From: Desulfovirgula sp.
GTDB lineage: Bacteria > Bacillota > Desulfotomaculia > Desulfotomaculales > Nap2-2B
Direction: 5' to 3'
NCBI GenBank assembly: GCA_020725585.1
Contig: DYES01000045.1
Location: forward strand, 1 to 47,828
DNA length: 47,828 nt
Under the pieces are notes generated by a model. It worked only from the letters and a program-made list of their open reading frames with translations. It searched no databases and had not been told where the DNA came from. Shown here one piece after another: positions 1-7,229 of the stretch (positions are counted from its first letter, which is position 1; each line of letters begins with the position of its first letter). The position numbers were made by a program, and so were the translations under genes.

Positions 1-1
1 C

Positions 2-77
2 TGGTGGAGGCAAGGGGACTCGAACCCCCGACCTCTAGAGTGCGATTCTAGCGCTCTCCCAGCTGAGCTATGCCCCC
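2..77 (-). tRNA. tRNA-Ala (anticodon CGC)
   Basis: The reverse complement folds as a 76-nt cloverleaf. The acceptor strand GGGGGCA pairs with TGCCTCC and contains the G3:U70 wobble pair that identifies alanine tRNAs. The D-arm is GCTC..GAGC, the anticodon stem CTAGA/TCTAG encloses the loop ATCGCAC, so positions 34-36 read CGC and decode GCG. The T-loop reads TTCGAGT and the 3' CCA is encoded. Structure and identity are clear; only the function of the base next to CCA is unassigned. Confidence 0.96.
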
Positions 78-88
78 GTGTTGGTTTA

Positions 89-118
89 ATTATATCACAC
101 GGTACTGACCGCTGGCAA
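89..118 (-). promoter_or_regulatory. Promoter of the tRNA-Ala gene
   Basis: On the minus strand a TTGCCA -35 box (113-118) and a perfect TATAAT -10 box (89-94) are 18 nt apart. The -10 lies 11 nt upstream of the mature tRNA 5' end, a normal layout for a stable-RNA promoter using the housekeeping sigma factor. Confidence 0.7.
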
Positions 119-144
119 GGGTGTCTGACGGCGCGGCGGTTGTC

Positions 145-387
145 TTAAGAAACCTTTTGGATAAGGGCTTCCTGCTTCTGTCTTTTAATGGCCATCTCTT
201 CGGCGTAATCAGCGGAAACCAGGTACAGGTTAACCCACAACTCGTGTTCGTTAGGCTTGCCTTCCAGCTCTCGGGATAAATCCTTAAATTTTTTTTGCAC
301 GCGATCTTTAAACCCGGAGAACTCTACCAGTAAGTCGATCACTTCGCGCTGGTTAAAGGAAGTTCCTTCGCGGAGCGCTTTGACCAA
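145..387 (-). CDS. Small hypothetical protein, 80 aa
   Basis: Not recognised. It is a charged, soluble, mostly helical 80-residue protein with no membrane segment and no cysteine. I place the start at TTG (385-387) because a GAGGTGA ribosome binding site ends about 7 nt upstream; the nearby ATG is out of frame and upstream of that site. It stands alone between the tRNA and the terminator of the next gene upstream. The well-placed ribosome binding site is the main support that it is real. Confidence 0.6.
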   Translation of the reverse strand: MVKALREGTSFNQREVIDLLVEFSGFKDRVQKKFKDLSRELEGKPNEHELWVNLYLVSADYAEEMAIKRQKQEALIQKVS

Positions 388-502
388 GAAAAATCACCTC
401 TCATATTTTTCTTAATTATACAATATATGGTTTTACAATGTTAAGAGGTTTTTAGTGTCTTAATTTGTATTTTTAAATTTGTAATTTTTTAGTTGTTGCA
501 AC

Positions 503-537
503 ATAAAAAACAAGAACCGGCGTTTCCGGTCCTTGTT
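503..537 (-). terminator. Intrinsic terminator after the Gln/Tyr-rich gene
   Basis: Inverted repeat AACAAG-A-ACCGG / CCGGT-C-CTTGTT (509-537) with a 5-nt loop and one mismatch. On the minus strand it is followed by TTTTTT, so it ends transcription of the gene at 559-1263. Confidence 0.75.
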
Positions 538-558
538 GAGTGCCATAAAACAGTTTAG

Positions 559-1263
559 TTAATCTATCCTGTACCCTATCCCTGACTCATAAGCGCCGTA
601 CTGGCCTGTCTGGCCGGCCTGCTGGTAAGCGCCGTACTGGGTGGTCGGGATTGTCTGGCCGGCGGTATACTGTTGCTGTGGATTAAATTGGGGGGCAGTG
701 TAATACTGGGCGCTTTGACCAAACTGGTAGGGATTATACTGCGCGTAACCGGCCTGTGTCTGGTAAGTTTGGTAAGTCTGGTAAGGGTTATACTGCGCGT
801 AACCGGCCTGCGGAGTATATTGTGTTGTGTACCCTGTTTGACCCATGCCGTATCCGTATTGCGTGCCCGCTCTCTGGGTAATGGCGCCCGTGAGCCCTTG
901 CTGCGGCACCGCCCAACCGGACTGAGTTACCTGTTGTTGGGCGCCGTAGGTAGTTCCCGTTTGGTAAGGGAAGGAAACGTATTGCTGTCCCGCCGGTGAA
1001 GTATACTGGGCCTGGTACTGCGGGAAAACGGAGGCGCCGGTCAGCTGCTGGGCCATACTGGTGGCCTGGGCGATGTCCTGGCGCAGCTGGTTTGCCAGGA
1101 ACTGGATTCGCTGCAGGTTTTGCGCAGCGAATACTTCTTTTTGCTGTAATTGCTGCAACTGCGCAGAGTTGTTTTGTTCAAACTGCTGCAACTGGCCGGC
1201 CAGCTGCGAAATGGAGTTTACCTGGTCGCGCAAACGTTGGAGTTGCTGTAGAATCTGATGCAT
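559..1263 (-). CDS. Gln/Tyr-rich low-complexity protein with N-terminal coiled coil
   Basis: A 234-residue protein of two parts. Residues 1 to about 75 are a Gln-rich amphipathic helix with coiled-coil heptads and no Pro or Tyr. Residues 80-234 are almost only Gln, Tyr, Gly, Ala, Thr, Pro and Asn, with no Lys and hardly any acidic residues until the last few. This tail holds an 11-residue unit, QAGYAQYNPYQ, present twice, and paired QYGAY units near the C terminus. There is no signal peptide. I use the ATG at 1261-1263, preceded by GGGGGAAG, rather than a longer frame. The composition resembles prion-like or phase-separating domains and some spore-coat proteins; no family is recognised, so the function is unknown. 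Its own terminator follows. Confidence 0.75.
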   Translation of the reverse strand: MHQILQQLQRLRDQVNSISQLAGQLQQFEQNNSAQLQQLQQKEVFAAQNLQRIQFLANQLRQDIAQATSMAQQLTGASVFPQYQAQYTSPAGQQYVSFPYQTGTTYGAQQQVTQSGWAVPQQGLTGAITQRAGTQYGYGMGQTGYTTQYTPQAGYAQYNPYQTYQTYQTQAGYAQYNPYQFGQSAQYYTAPQFNPQQQYTAGQTIPTTQYGAYQQAGQTGQYGAYESGIGYRID

Positions 1264-1366
1264 CACGATCTTCCCCCTTTTTGATTCATATTTTACGTTT
1301 TTAGGATATCCAGAAAATGATCGCTTATTCATTTTTGACAGATGATAATACGTTTATTTTGATCGT

Positions 1367-2923
1367 TTAATCACGTTTTTGAACATCCTGCAGGTAAAAG
1401 TAGCCTCCCGGGCGAATCTTGAAATCTTGAATGTGGCGTGAAGCGGCGATCAGGAAAAGGCTGTGGTTAATGTAATATACCGGCATATCTTGCAAAAGTT
1501 GTTTTTGAACATCCTGGTAGAGGCGTGCGCGTACAGCCTGGTCCGTGATCCTCTGAGCGGTAGCGAGCAGCGTGTCGACCCTTTGATTCCGGTAGCGGCT
1601 GGCGTTAAGCCCGGCGGTGATCTTGCTGGAAGAGAATAAAGTGTAAAGAAAATTATCGGGGTCGCCGTTGTCGGCCGTCCAGCCGTATAAAAAGGCGTCC
1701 CCCTCCTGGCGGAGGAGGGCTTTTTTGAATTCTTCCCAGGGGTAAACGGCTATTTCCACTCGAAAGCCGGCGGCAGCAAGATGATCGGCCAGCTCCCGGG
1801 CCAGCTTTTCGCCGCCCGCCGGATTATAAGGGCGGGCTTGGGCGTAGGTAATCAATTTTATGGAGAGGCCGTCCGGGTAGCCGGCGGCGGCAAGCAGCCG
1901 GCGGGCCTGTTGGGGGTTGTGGAGCGGCTGGCGCAAATCGGGGGAATATCCCAGGATGCCCGGGGGAAGCGGGGCGCTCGCCGGAACGCCATTTTGGCGG
2001 AACAGTTCCGCAATAATTTTGCTTTGATTAACGGCCAGGCAGGCGGCGCGCCTTACCTGGGGGTTGGCAAAGGGTTTTTTGTTGGTATAAAAGCCCAGAT
2101 AGCTTATGTCTACCCCTGGAGCGCGCCAGACGGCAGTACCTTTTTGCTTTTGCGTCAGGACGGCGGCGTCCTCGGCCGAAACATCCACCAGATCGGCCCG
2201 CTCATTTGCCATGAGGTTAATTCTCCGGGAAGCACTTTTTTCCGTCCGCCACACAACTTTCTGCACGGCCGGTTTTTTGCCCCAATAATCGGGATTGGCC
2301 TTTAATCTGATTTCTGTGTTGCGCTTCCATTTTTCGAAGCGAAAAGGACCGGTTCCCGAGGGATGCCCGGCGACCCCGTCGCCATATTTTTTAATCGCCG
2401 CCGGGCTGACTACCGGCGCGACAAAAGGCAGAGCCAGGTTGTTTAAAAAGGGTGCGTAAGGAAATTTAAGCCGGAAGCGAACGGTGAGATCATCCACCAC
2501 TTCTACTGATTCCACCATTCCATAAACCAGATCGGCGTACGTTAAGGCCCCCCCTTTGTTTTTCTGGCGGTCGACGTTAAATTTTACGGCGGAGGCGTCA
2601 AAGGGCGTTCCGTCGTGAAATGTTACGCCGGGCCTGAGTTTAAATGTCCAGGATAACCCGTCTTTAGACACTTCCCAGCCGGTGGCCAGACAGGGCTCTA
2701 CTTCCCAGGTGTCTGGCTTAAATCTAACCAGCCCTTCATAAATGTGGGCAATAATCCGGGCCGAAAAATAATCTTGCGCCCGGGCGGGGTCCAGCGTCTG
2801 GGCTTCCTGAGCACTAAGGTAGATGAGCTGTTCTTTTTGGGGCGCGCCGGACGAGAAGAGATTCTGGATGTAGAAAAGAGAAAGGGAAAAACAAAATACC
2901 AGGAAAAGCGTCCCTTTTTTCAT
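1367..2923 (-). CDS. ABC transporter substrate-binding protein, family 5
   Basis: 518 residues, the usual size for the extracellular solute-binding protein family 5 (DppA/OppA/NikA type), which captures peptides, nickel complexes or similar solutes for an ABC importer. Visible family features are the N-terminal block LDPARAQDYFSARIIAHIYE, the W-E-V-S-K-D-G-L-S-W-T-F-K-L-R-P-G-V-T-F-H-D-G-T-P-F segment, and a C-terminal TADNGDPDNFLYTLFSS block. The N terminus is a signal peptide with a Lys pair and a hydrophobic core; the Cys at position 11 is not in a good lipobox, so lipoprotein anchoring is uncertain. The start ATG (2921-2923) has AAGGA upstream. No permease or ATPase genes are adjacent, so this is an orphan binding protein and its ligand cannot be assigned. 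Confidence 0.9.
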   Translation of the reverse strand: MKKGTLFLVFCFSLSLFYIQNLFSSGAPQKEQLIYLSAQEAQTLDPARAQDYFSARIIAHIYEGLVRFKPDTWEVEPCLATGWEVSKDGLSWTFKLRPGVTFHDGTPFDASAVKFNVDRQKNKGGALTYADLVYGMVESVEVVDDLTVRFRLKFPYAPFLNNLALPFVAPVVSPAAIKKYGDGVAGHPSGTGPFRFEKWKRNTEIRLKANPDYWGKKPAVQKVVWRTEKSASRRINLMANERADLVDVSAEDAAVLTQKQKGTAVWRAPGVDISYLGFYTNKKPFANPQVRRAACLAVNQSKIIAELFRQNGVPASAPLPPGILGYSPDLRQPLHNPQQARRLLAAAGYPDGLSIKLITYAQARPYNPAGGEKLARELADHLAAAGFRVEIAVYPWEEFKKALLRQEGDAFLYGWTADNGDPDNFLYTLFSSSKITAGLNASRYRNQRVDTLLATAQRITDQAVRARLYQDVQKQLLQDMPVYYINHSLFLIAASRHIQDFKIRPGGYFYLQDVQKRD

Positions 2924-3018
2924 CTCTTTGATCCTTCCAAAAAGTATATTAATTGTATAATACTGGTTAAAATTACCAAAATCCTTTCGCCGGCGGTAAA
3001 AATTTTTTTGTCTCAATT

Positions 3019-3052
3019 AAAAAAGGGCAGGTTTGCTTGCCTACCCTTTTTG
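3019..3052. terminator. Bidirectional intrinsic terminator
   Basis: AAAAAGGG-C-AGG pairs with CCT-A-CCCTTTTT around an 8-nt loop. The A and T tracts let it work on either strand; on the minus strand it lies downstream of the YflT-like gene and upstream of the substrate-binding protein gene. Confidence 0.7.
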
Positions 3053-3156
3053 AAAAGCCCTCAAAAATTCCGGGGTCCTAATGCTTATTGGATTTTACGC
3101 CTTTAACCTGTTAACCCGGGGTAGTTTAAAATCCCGGAATCAGGGACGGAATATTT

Positions 3157-3645
3157 TTAGTGGATTTCTACGTCCTGGGAGCCGTAGCTGCGTAAAACGT
3201 TCGCGGCCTCGTTTGCCTTCTTGTCGTCCGTGCGCACAGAGACCAGGATGTTTCCCTGCTTAACCCGTTCTTCATAATAGCGGCCCCGTTCGGCCGGGAT
3301 GCCCCAGTCGACCAGGCCGCCGGCAATTCCTCCGGTGGCGGCTCCGGAAAGCAGGCCGGCGATCGGCCCGGCGGCGATGATCGGCCCGATTCCGGGGATG
3401 GCCAGGGCGCCGGCGCCCGCGGCCAAGCCCGCCAGGCCGCCTAAAACACCGCCGGTGGTGGTCCCGTCGAAAACGGGGTCGCCACCCATTCTCGGGGTGT
3501 CCTCTCTTTCGCGCCGGGTTTGCGCGCGCTGGTCATCCTTGGCCACGATGGAAATTTCGCGGTCAAATCCCTTGCTTCTTAAATCGCTGACCGCCCTTTC
3601 GGCGGAATCCCGCGAATTAAAAGTACTGATCACAGTTTTGGCCAT
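3157..3645 (-). CDS. General stress protein 17M (YflT) family, glycine-zipper protein
   Basis: 162 residues. The N-terminal segment (KTVISTFNSRDSAERAVSDL then the GFD and IVAKDD blocks) is the YflT/GSP17M fold found in stress-induced Bacillus proteins. Residues ~65-110 are a Gly/Ala-rich stretch (GGVLGGLAGLAAGAGA then IPGIGPI) typical of glycine zippers that associate with or insert in membranes. The C terminus returns to a short alpha/beta module (ILVSVRTDDKKANEAANVLR). An AAGGAGG site sits 8 nt upstream of the chosen ATG (3643-3645); GTG at 3651 would be too close to that site. The biochemical role of the family is not known. Confidence 0.8.
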   Translation of the reverse strand: MAKTVISTFNSRDSAERAVSDLRSKGFDREISIVAKDDQRAQTRREREDTPRMGGDPVFDGTTTGGVLGGLAGLAAGAGALAIPGIGPIIAAGPIAGLLSGAATGGIAGGLVDWGIPAERGRYYEERVKQGNILVSVRTDDKKANEAANVLRSYGSQDVEIH

Positions 3646-3753
3646 TGCCACATCCTCCTTTTTGGTTTTCGTAAGAATAAAAACATTCCTTTATATCTTG
3701 CCCACCGAGGTTGGTTGCCTATACTAGTAAAATATGGTAAAGACAATTTATGC

Positions 3754-3781
3754 TTCACTTTTTGCATACTTTTGTTATAAT
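3754..3781 (+). promoter_or_regulatory. Promoter of the polyamine operon
   Basis: TTCACT (-35) and a perfect TATAAT (-10, 3776-3781) are separated by 16 nt and lie about 43 nt upstream of the arginine decarboxylase start codon. Confidence 0.55.
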
Positions 3782-3823
3782 TATTTTGTTGCTTTGGGCG
3801 AACAAGATAAGGAGGGATGAAAA

Positions 3824-4282
3824 ATGCTACCGGTTCCTCGGAAGTATTTTCTTACTGCGGCCAGCGCAGAGGGCAACACCCCTCTCACGGCTTTTGATCG
3901 GGCTTTGCTGGCGGGAAGAATTGGCAATATCAACCTGGTCCGGGTAAGCAGTATTCTGCCGCCGGGCGCTCAGTATTGCTCCGAGCTGGTGATTCCCGAA
4001 GGCGCGCTGGTGCCGGTTGCGTATGGTTATATGATCAGCGATGTCCGCGGCGAATTGATTTCCGCCGCGGTGGGAGTAGGCGTCGGCTTAAATTCTTTTG
4101 GGGTGATTATGGAGTTTGCCGGGCGCTGCTCCCAAGCCGAGGCGCGCAACAAAATTAAAGAAATGTTATCCGAATCATTTGCCGCCCGGCAAATAGAACT
4201 GGTCGATATAAAAATTGCTGCCGTGGAGCACAGAGTAGAAAAAATTGGCTGCGCTCTGGCTGCCGTACCCATGTGGTATTAA
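3824..4282 (+). CDS. pdaD: Pyruvoyl-dependent arginine decarboxylase
   Basis: 152 residues, the usual size of the small PvlArgDC family, which decarboxylates arginine to agmatine. The self-processing site is visible: residues NLVRVSSILPPG place the cleavage between Ser42 and Ser43, with Ser43 becoming the pyruvoyl group of the alpha chain. The downstream PEGALVPVAYGYM and SAAVGVGVG blocks form the core of the enzyme. An AGGAGGG site is 7-8 nt upstream of the ATG. It is the first gene of a tight pdaD-speE-speB operon (16 nt to speE), which fits agmatine as the entry metabolite for polyamines. Confidence 0.93.
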   Translation: MLPVPRKYFLTAASAEGNTPLTAFDRALLAGRIGNINLVRVSSILPPGAQYCSELVIPEGALVPVAYGYMISDVRGELISAAVGVGVGLNSFGVIMEFAGRCSQAEARNKIKEMLSESFAARQIELVDIKIAAVEHRVEKIGCALAAVPMWY

Positions 4283-4298
4283 ATGAAGGAGGAGAAGG

Positions 4299-5156
4299 AT
4301 GAATTCCTGGTTTACGGAACTGCAGACCCCGGATATGGCCTTGAGTTGCCGGACAAAGAAAGTTTTGCATCACGAAAAAACGCCTTTTCAGGAACTTACT
4401 GTTTACGAGACAGTTCAGTTTGGGCGGATGCTGGTTTTAGATGACGTAATCCAGACCACCGTGAGAGATGAATTTGTTTACCACGAAATGATCACGCACG
4501 TCGGTCTCAATACTCACCCCCAGCCGCGGCGGGTGCTGGTAGTGGGCGGCGGCGACGGGGGCTCGATCAGGGAAATCTTAAGACACCCCCGGGTGGAAAG
4601 GGCGGCGCTGGTGGAAATTGACGGCCGGGTAATCGAAGCGGCAAAGCAGTTTTTGCCCGAGATTAGCTGCGGCCTGGATGATCCGCGGGTGGAAATAATT
4701 ATCGACGACGGAATCAAACACGTGCGGGAGCACCGCGGGGCTTACGAGATGATTGTGATTGACTCTACCGACCCCGTGGGGCCGGCGGAAGGGTTGTTTA
4801 GCGCCGCCTTCTACCGCGATGTCTTTTACGCCTTAACTGAAGACGGCCTTTTTGTGGCCCAAACCGAGTCCCCGTTTTTTAACGGAGAGCTGATTACCCG
4901 CGTTTTTCAAGATGTAGCCGGCATCTTTCCGGTAGCCAGGCTTTACCTGGCCTGCGTTCCCACTTATCCCGGGGGGTTGTGGACGTTTACCATGGGCAGC
5001 AAGAAATACGATCCCCTGGAGGTAGAAGTGGAGAAGCTGCCCGATTTGGGTACGCGGTATTACAGCCCGGCCGTGCATAAAAGCGCCTTTGTGCTGCCGC
5101 CTTTCGTGGCGGAACTGCTGAAAGAAAAGCAGGGAGGTAAGCCGGAGCGCGCGTAG
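4299..5156 (+). CDS. speE: Spermidine synthase (polyamine aminopropyltransferase)
   Basis: 285 residues, standard length. It transfers an aminopropyl group from decarboxylated S-adenosylmethionine to a diamine. The dcSAM-binding motif [16 protein letters not shown] lies at about 79-94, the DEFVYHEM segment at 57-64, and the catalytic/substrate block [15 protein letters not shown] at about 154-168. It lies between the arginine decarboxylase and agmatinase genes. No S-adenosylmethionine decarboxylase is seen in the window, so the donor must come from elsewhere. The acceptor could be putrescine, or agmatine as in the N1-aminopropylagmatine route; sequence alone does not decide. Confidence 0.93.
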   Translation: MNSWFTELQTPDMALSCRTKKVLHHEKTPFQELTVYETVQFGRMLVLDDVIQTTVRDEFVYHEMITHVGLNTHPQPRRVLVVGGGDGGSIREILRHPRVERAALVEIDGRVIEAAKQFLPEISCGLDDPRVEIIIDDGIKHVREHRGAYEMIVIDSTDPVGPAEGLFSAAFYRDVFYALTEDGLFVAQTESPFFNGELITRVFQDVAGIFPVARLYLACVPTYPGGLWTFTMGSKKYDPLEVEVEKLPDLGTRYYSPAVHKSAFVLPPFVAELLKEKQGGKPERA

Positions 5157-5193
5157 GTCCAAAGACGCCTGCCGGAAAGGATTGGGGAAGCGG

Positions 5194-6054
5194 ATGTGGG
5201 ATCATTTGGAAAAGAACACCAGTTACATGGGCGCGGCCGACGACTTTGCCGGGGCGAGGGTGGTTATTTTGGGCGCCCCCATGGACTTTACCGTTACCTT
5301 CCGGCCGGGAGCGCGCCTGGCCCCTTTGCAAATCCGCCTGGTGAGCCAGGGGCTGGAAGAGTACAGTCCTTACCTGGATCGTGATTTAAGGGATTGTCGG
5401 TATTTTGACGCCGGCGATCTTGTTTTTCCTCCGGGAAGCGTTGAAAAGAGCGTTCAGCGGATTGCTTTGACGGTAGAGAAGCTGCTCGTGCACGGTAAAT
5501 TCCCGCTTCTTCTCGGGGGAGAACACCTGGTGAGCCTCCCCGCCATCCAGGCGGTTGCCCGGTTTTACCCGCACCTGGCGGTCATTCACCTGGACGCCCA
5601 CCTGGATTTAAGGGACGAATATTACGGTCAAAAGCTTTCCCACGCCACCGTGATGAGGCGGGTGGCCGAGTTCATCGGGGGAGAAAATGTTTATCAGCTG
5701 GGCATCCGTTCGGGTGCCCGGGAGGAATTCTACTACGCCCGCGCGCACACCAACTTATTCTTTAATGAGGTGGCCTCCCCTCTGCAAAAAATAATGAAGG
5801 AAATAAAAGACAGGCCGGTTTACGTGACGCTGGATATAGACGTGCTGGATCCCGCTTACGCTCCGGGTACGGGAACGCCTGAACCCGGGGGCTGCTCGCC
5901 GCAGGAAGTAATCCAGGCCCTGCATGATTTAAGGCGCGCGCAGGTGGTAGGCCTGGATATAGTAGAGGTGAGCCCTGTGTACGACCCTTCCGAGCGCACC
6001 TCTTTCTTAGCCGCCAAGCTGGCGCGGGAAGCTATTTTAGCGTTCAGTCCTTAG
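5194..6054 (+). CDS. speB: Agmatinase / ureohydrolase family
   Basis: 286 residues from ATG 5194 (a TTG at 5182 is in frame but has poorer spacing). The manganese ligands of ureohydrolases are all present: GGEH (His111), HLDAHLD (Asp134, His136, Asp138) and LDIDVLDP (Asp214, Asp216), plus the active-site loop SHATVMRR. Agmatinase splits agmatine to putrescine and urea; a relative in the alternative route removes urea from N1-aminopropylagmatine. It is the last gene of the operon, with the start 37 nt after the speE stop. Family assignment is firm, the precise substrate less so. Confidence 0.92.
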   Translation: MWDHLEKNTSYMGAADDFAGARVVILGAPMDFTVTFRPGARLAPLQIRLVSQGLEEYSPYLDRDLRDCRYFDAGDLVFPPGSVEKSVQRIALTVEKLLVHGKFPLLLGGEHLVSLPAIQAVARFYPHLAVIHLDAHLDLRDEYYGQKLSHATVMRRVAEFIGGENVYQLGIRSGAREEFYYARAHTNLFFNEVASPLQKIMKEIKDRPVYVTLDIDVLDPAYAPGTGTPEPGGCSPQEVIQALHDLRRAQVVGLDIVEVSPVYDPSERTSFLAAKLAREAILAFSP

Positions 6055-6075
6055 TTTCGATTTTGCTCTTTAAAA

Positions 6076-6276
6076 TCACGCTTTTTCCTGGCTGATATGA
6101 AAGTGGTTGTGCTGCAGGCGTAAAAGATGAACTGTTGCACAGCCCGGACATTTGATGCTTTGTCCGTCTTTAAAGCGGATTTCGCCGATGCGGCGCTGGC
6201 AGCAGGTGACTTCTACGCTTAAAATCTGTCCGTTTTGCGTGTTTACCCGGTAGTCTACCGGGTATTTTTGGGCCAC
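6076..6276 (-). CDS. Small zinc-ribbon-like protein, 66 aa
   Basis: A 66-residue soluble protein with Cys-Cys at 25-26 and a CPGC pair at ~44-47, followed by a His-rich tail (LLRLQHNHFH). The CC..CPGC layout suggests a compact metal-binding ribbon, but I do not recognise the family. The GTG start (6274-6276) is chosen because GAAGGAGTG lies about 9 nt upstream. It converges on speB, with 21 nt between the stop codons. Confidence 0.6.
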   Translation of the reverse strand: MAQKYPVDYRVNTQNGQILSVEVTCCQRRIGEIRFKDGQSIKCPGCATVHLLRLQHNHFHISQEKA

Positions 6277-6386
6277 GGGACTTCACTCCTTCAAAAGTGG
6301 TTATCCCTATTATACCTTACTTTTTGCCGGGAGAGAACAATCTTTTCACTGCCCGTTAACTTTTTGTTAGCGCGCCAGAGGATACG

Positions 6387-6414
6387 TTGCGGCGACAGAT
6401 TTTTAGTGTATAAT
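6387..6414 (+). promoter_or_regulatory. Promoter of the split helicase operon
   Basis: TTGCGG (6387-6392), 16-nt spacer, perfect TATAAT (6409-6414), 45 nt upstream of the proposed helicase start. Confidence 0.55.
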
Positions 6415-6459
6415 TTAGATTAGCGCTTGAACCACTGCTTTACGAGGGGTGCTGTTGCT

Positions 6460-7212
6460 TTGAAAAAAGGGAATCGCCGGCGGGCTCTTTCCAGGGAACC
6501 GCAGCCGGCCCCCATCAAGTTAGATCCTTTTCAGGAAAAAGCAATCGCCGCTTTGCTGGCCGGCCATTCCGTTTTAGTGGCCGCTCCGACGGGCACGGGG
6601 AAGACCTTGATTGCCGAAAAGCTCCTGGAAAAGATCCTGGCCGAAGGAAAGGGGGCCGTTTACACCTCCCCCTTAAAAGCCCTTTCCAACCAGAAATACA
6701 GAGATTTTTGCAGACTGTTCGGACGGGAAAAAGTGGGCCTGATCACCGGCGACCTTTCTATTAACGAAGCAGCTCCCTTGCTGGTGATGACGACAGAAAT
6801 TTTTCGGAACTGGTGTTTTGCCAATCCAGAGATGCTTGATAACACATCCCACGTGATCTTTGATGAGATGCATTACTTAGATGATCTGGAAAGGGGCACC
6901 ACCTGGGAAGAAAGCATTATTTTCGCTCCCGGACACATTAAGATTTTGGGCCTTTCGGCCACGGTGCCCAACGTGCGGGAGATTGCCGTCTGGATGGGGG
7001 AAATCCGGGGCTCGTCAATTGAAGTAATTGAAGAAAAGAAGCGCGCCGTCCCCTTAAAGATCAGCTGGATTTCTCCGTCCGGGGATGTTTTGGATGAGGA
7101 CCAGGCGCGCACCGAAGTTGAAGAGCGCCGCGAAGTCAGGCGCACAAGGCGCCTGCGCGCAGGCGGGAGCAGGTACAACAGATATAACGAGGACTTTATT
7201 CCTTATTCTTAA
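6460..7212 (+). CDS. Ski2-like DEAD/DEAH helicase, N-terminal (RecA1) half
   Basis: 250 residues holding only the first RecA domain of a superfamily 2 helicase of the Ski2/Mtr4-like type. Walker A APTGTGKT is at 42-49, motif Ia YTSPLKALSNQKYRDF follows, motif II is DEMH (135-138) and motif III LSATVP (165-170). The chain ends in a very basic linker and the residues NEDFIPYS, where the second RecA domain should begin. TTG 6460 is preferred because GAGGGG lies 11 nt upstream; an earlier TTG at 6427 lacks a site. The second half is a separate gene 17 nt downstream in another frame. The product is presumably an RNA helicase acting as a heterodimer, or one part of a broken gene. Confidence 0.85.
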   Translation: MKKGNRRRALSREPQPAPIKLDPFQEKAIAALLAGHSVLVAAPTGTGKTLIAEKLLEKILAEGKGAVYTSPLKALSNQKYRDFCRLFGREKVGLITGDLSINEAAPLLVMTTEIFRNWCFANPEMLDNTSHVIFDEMHYLDDLERGTTWEESIIFAPGHIKILGLSATVPNVREIAVWMGEIRGSSIEVIEEKKRAVPLKISWISPSGDVLDEDQARTEVEERREVRRTRRLRAGGSRYNRYNEDFIPYS

Positions 7213-7229
7213 GGTGAGGAAGTGGGTTA

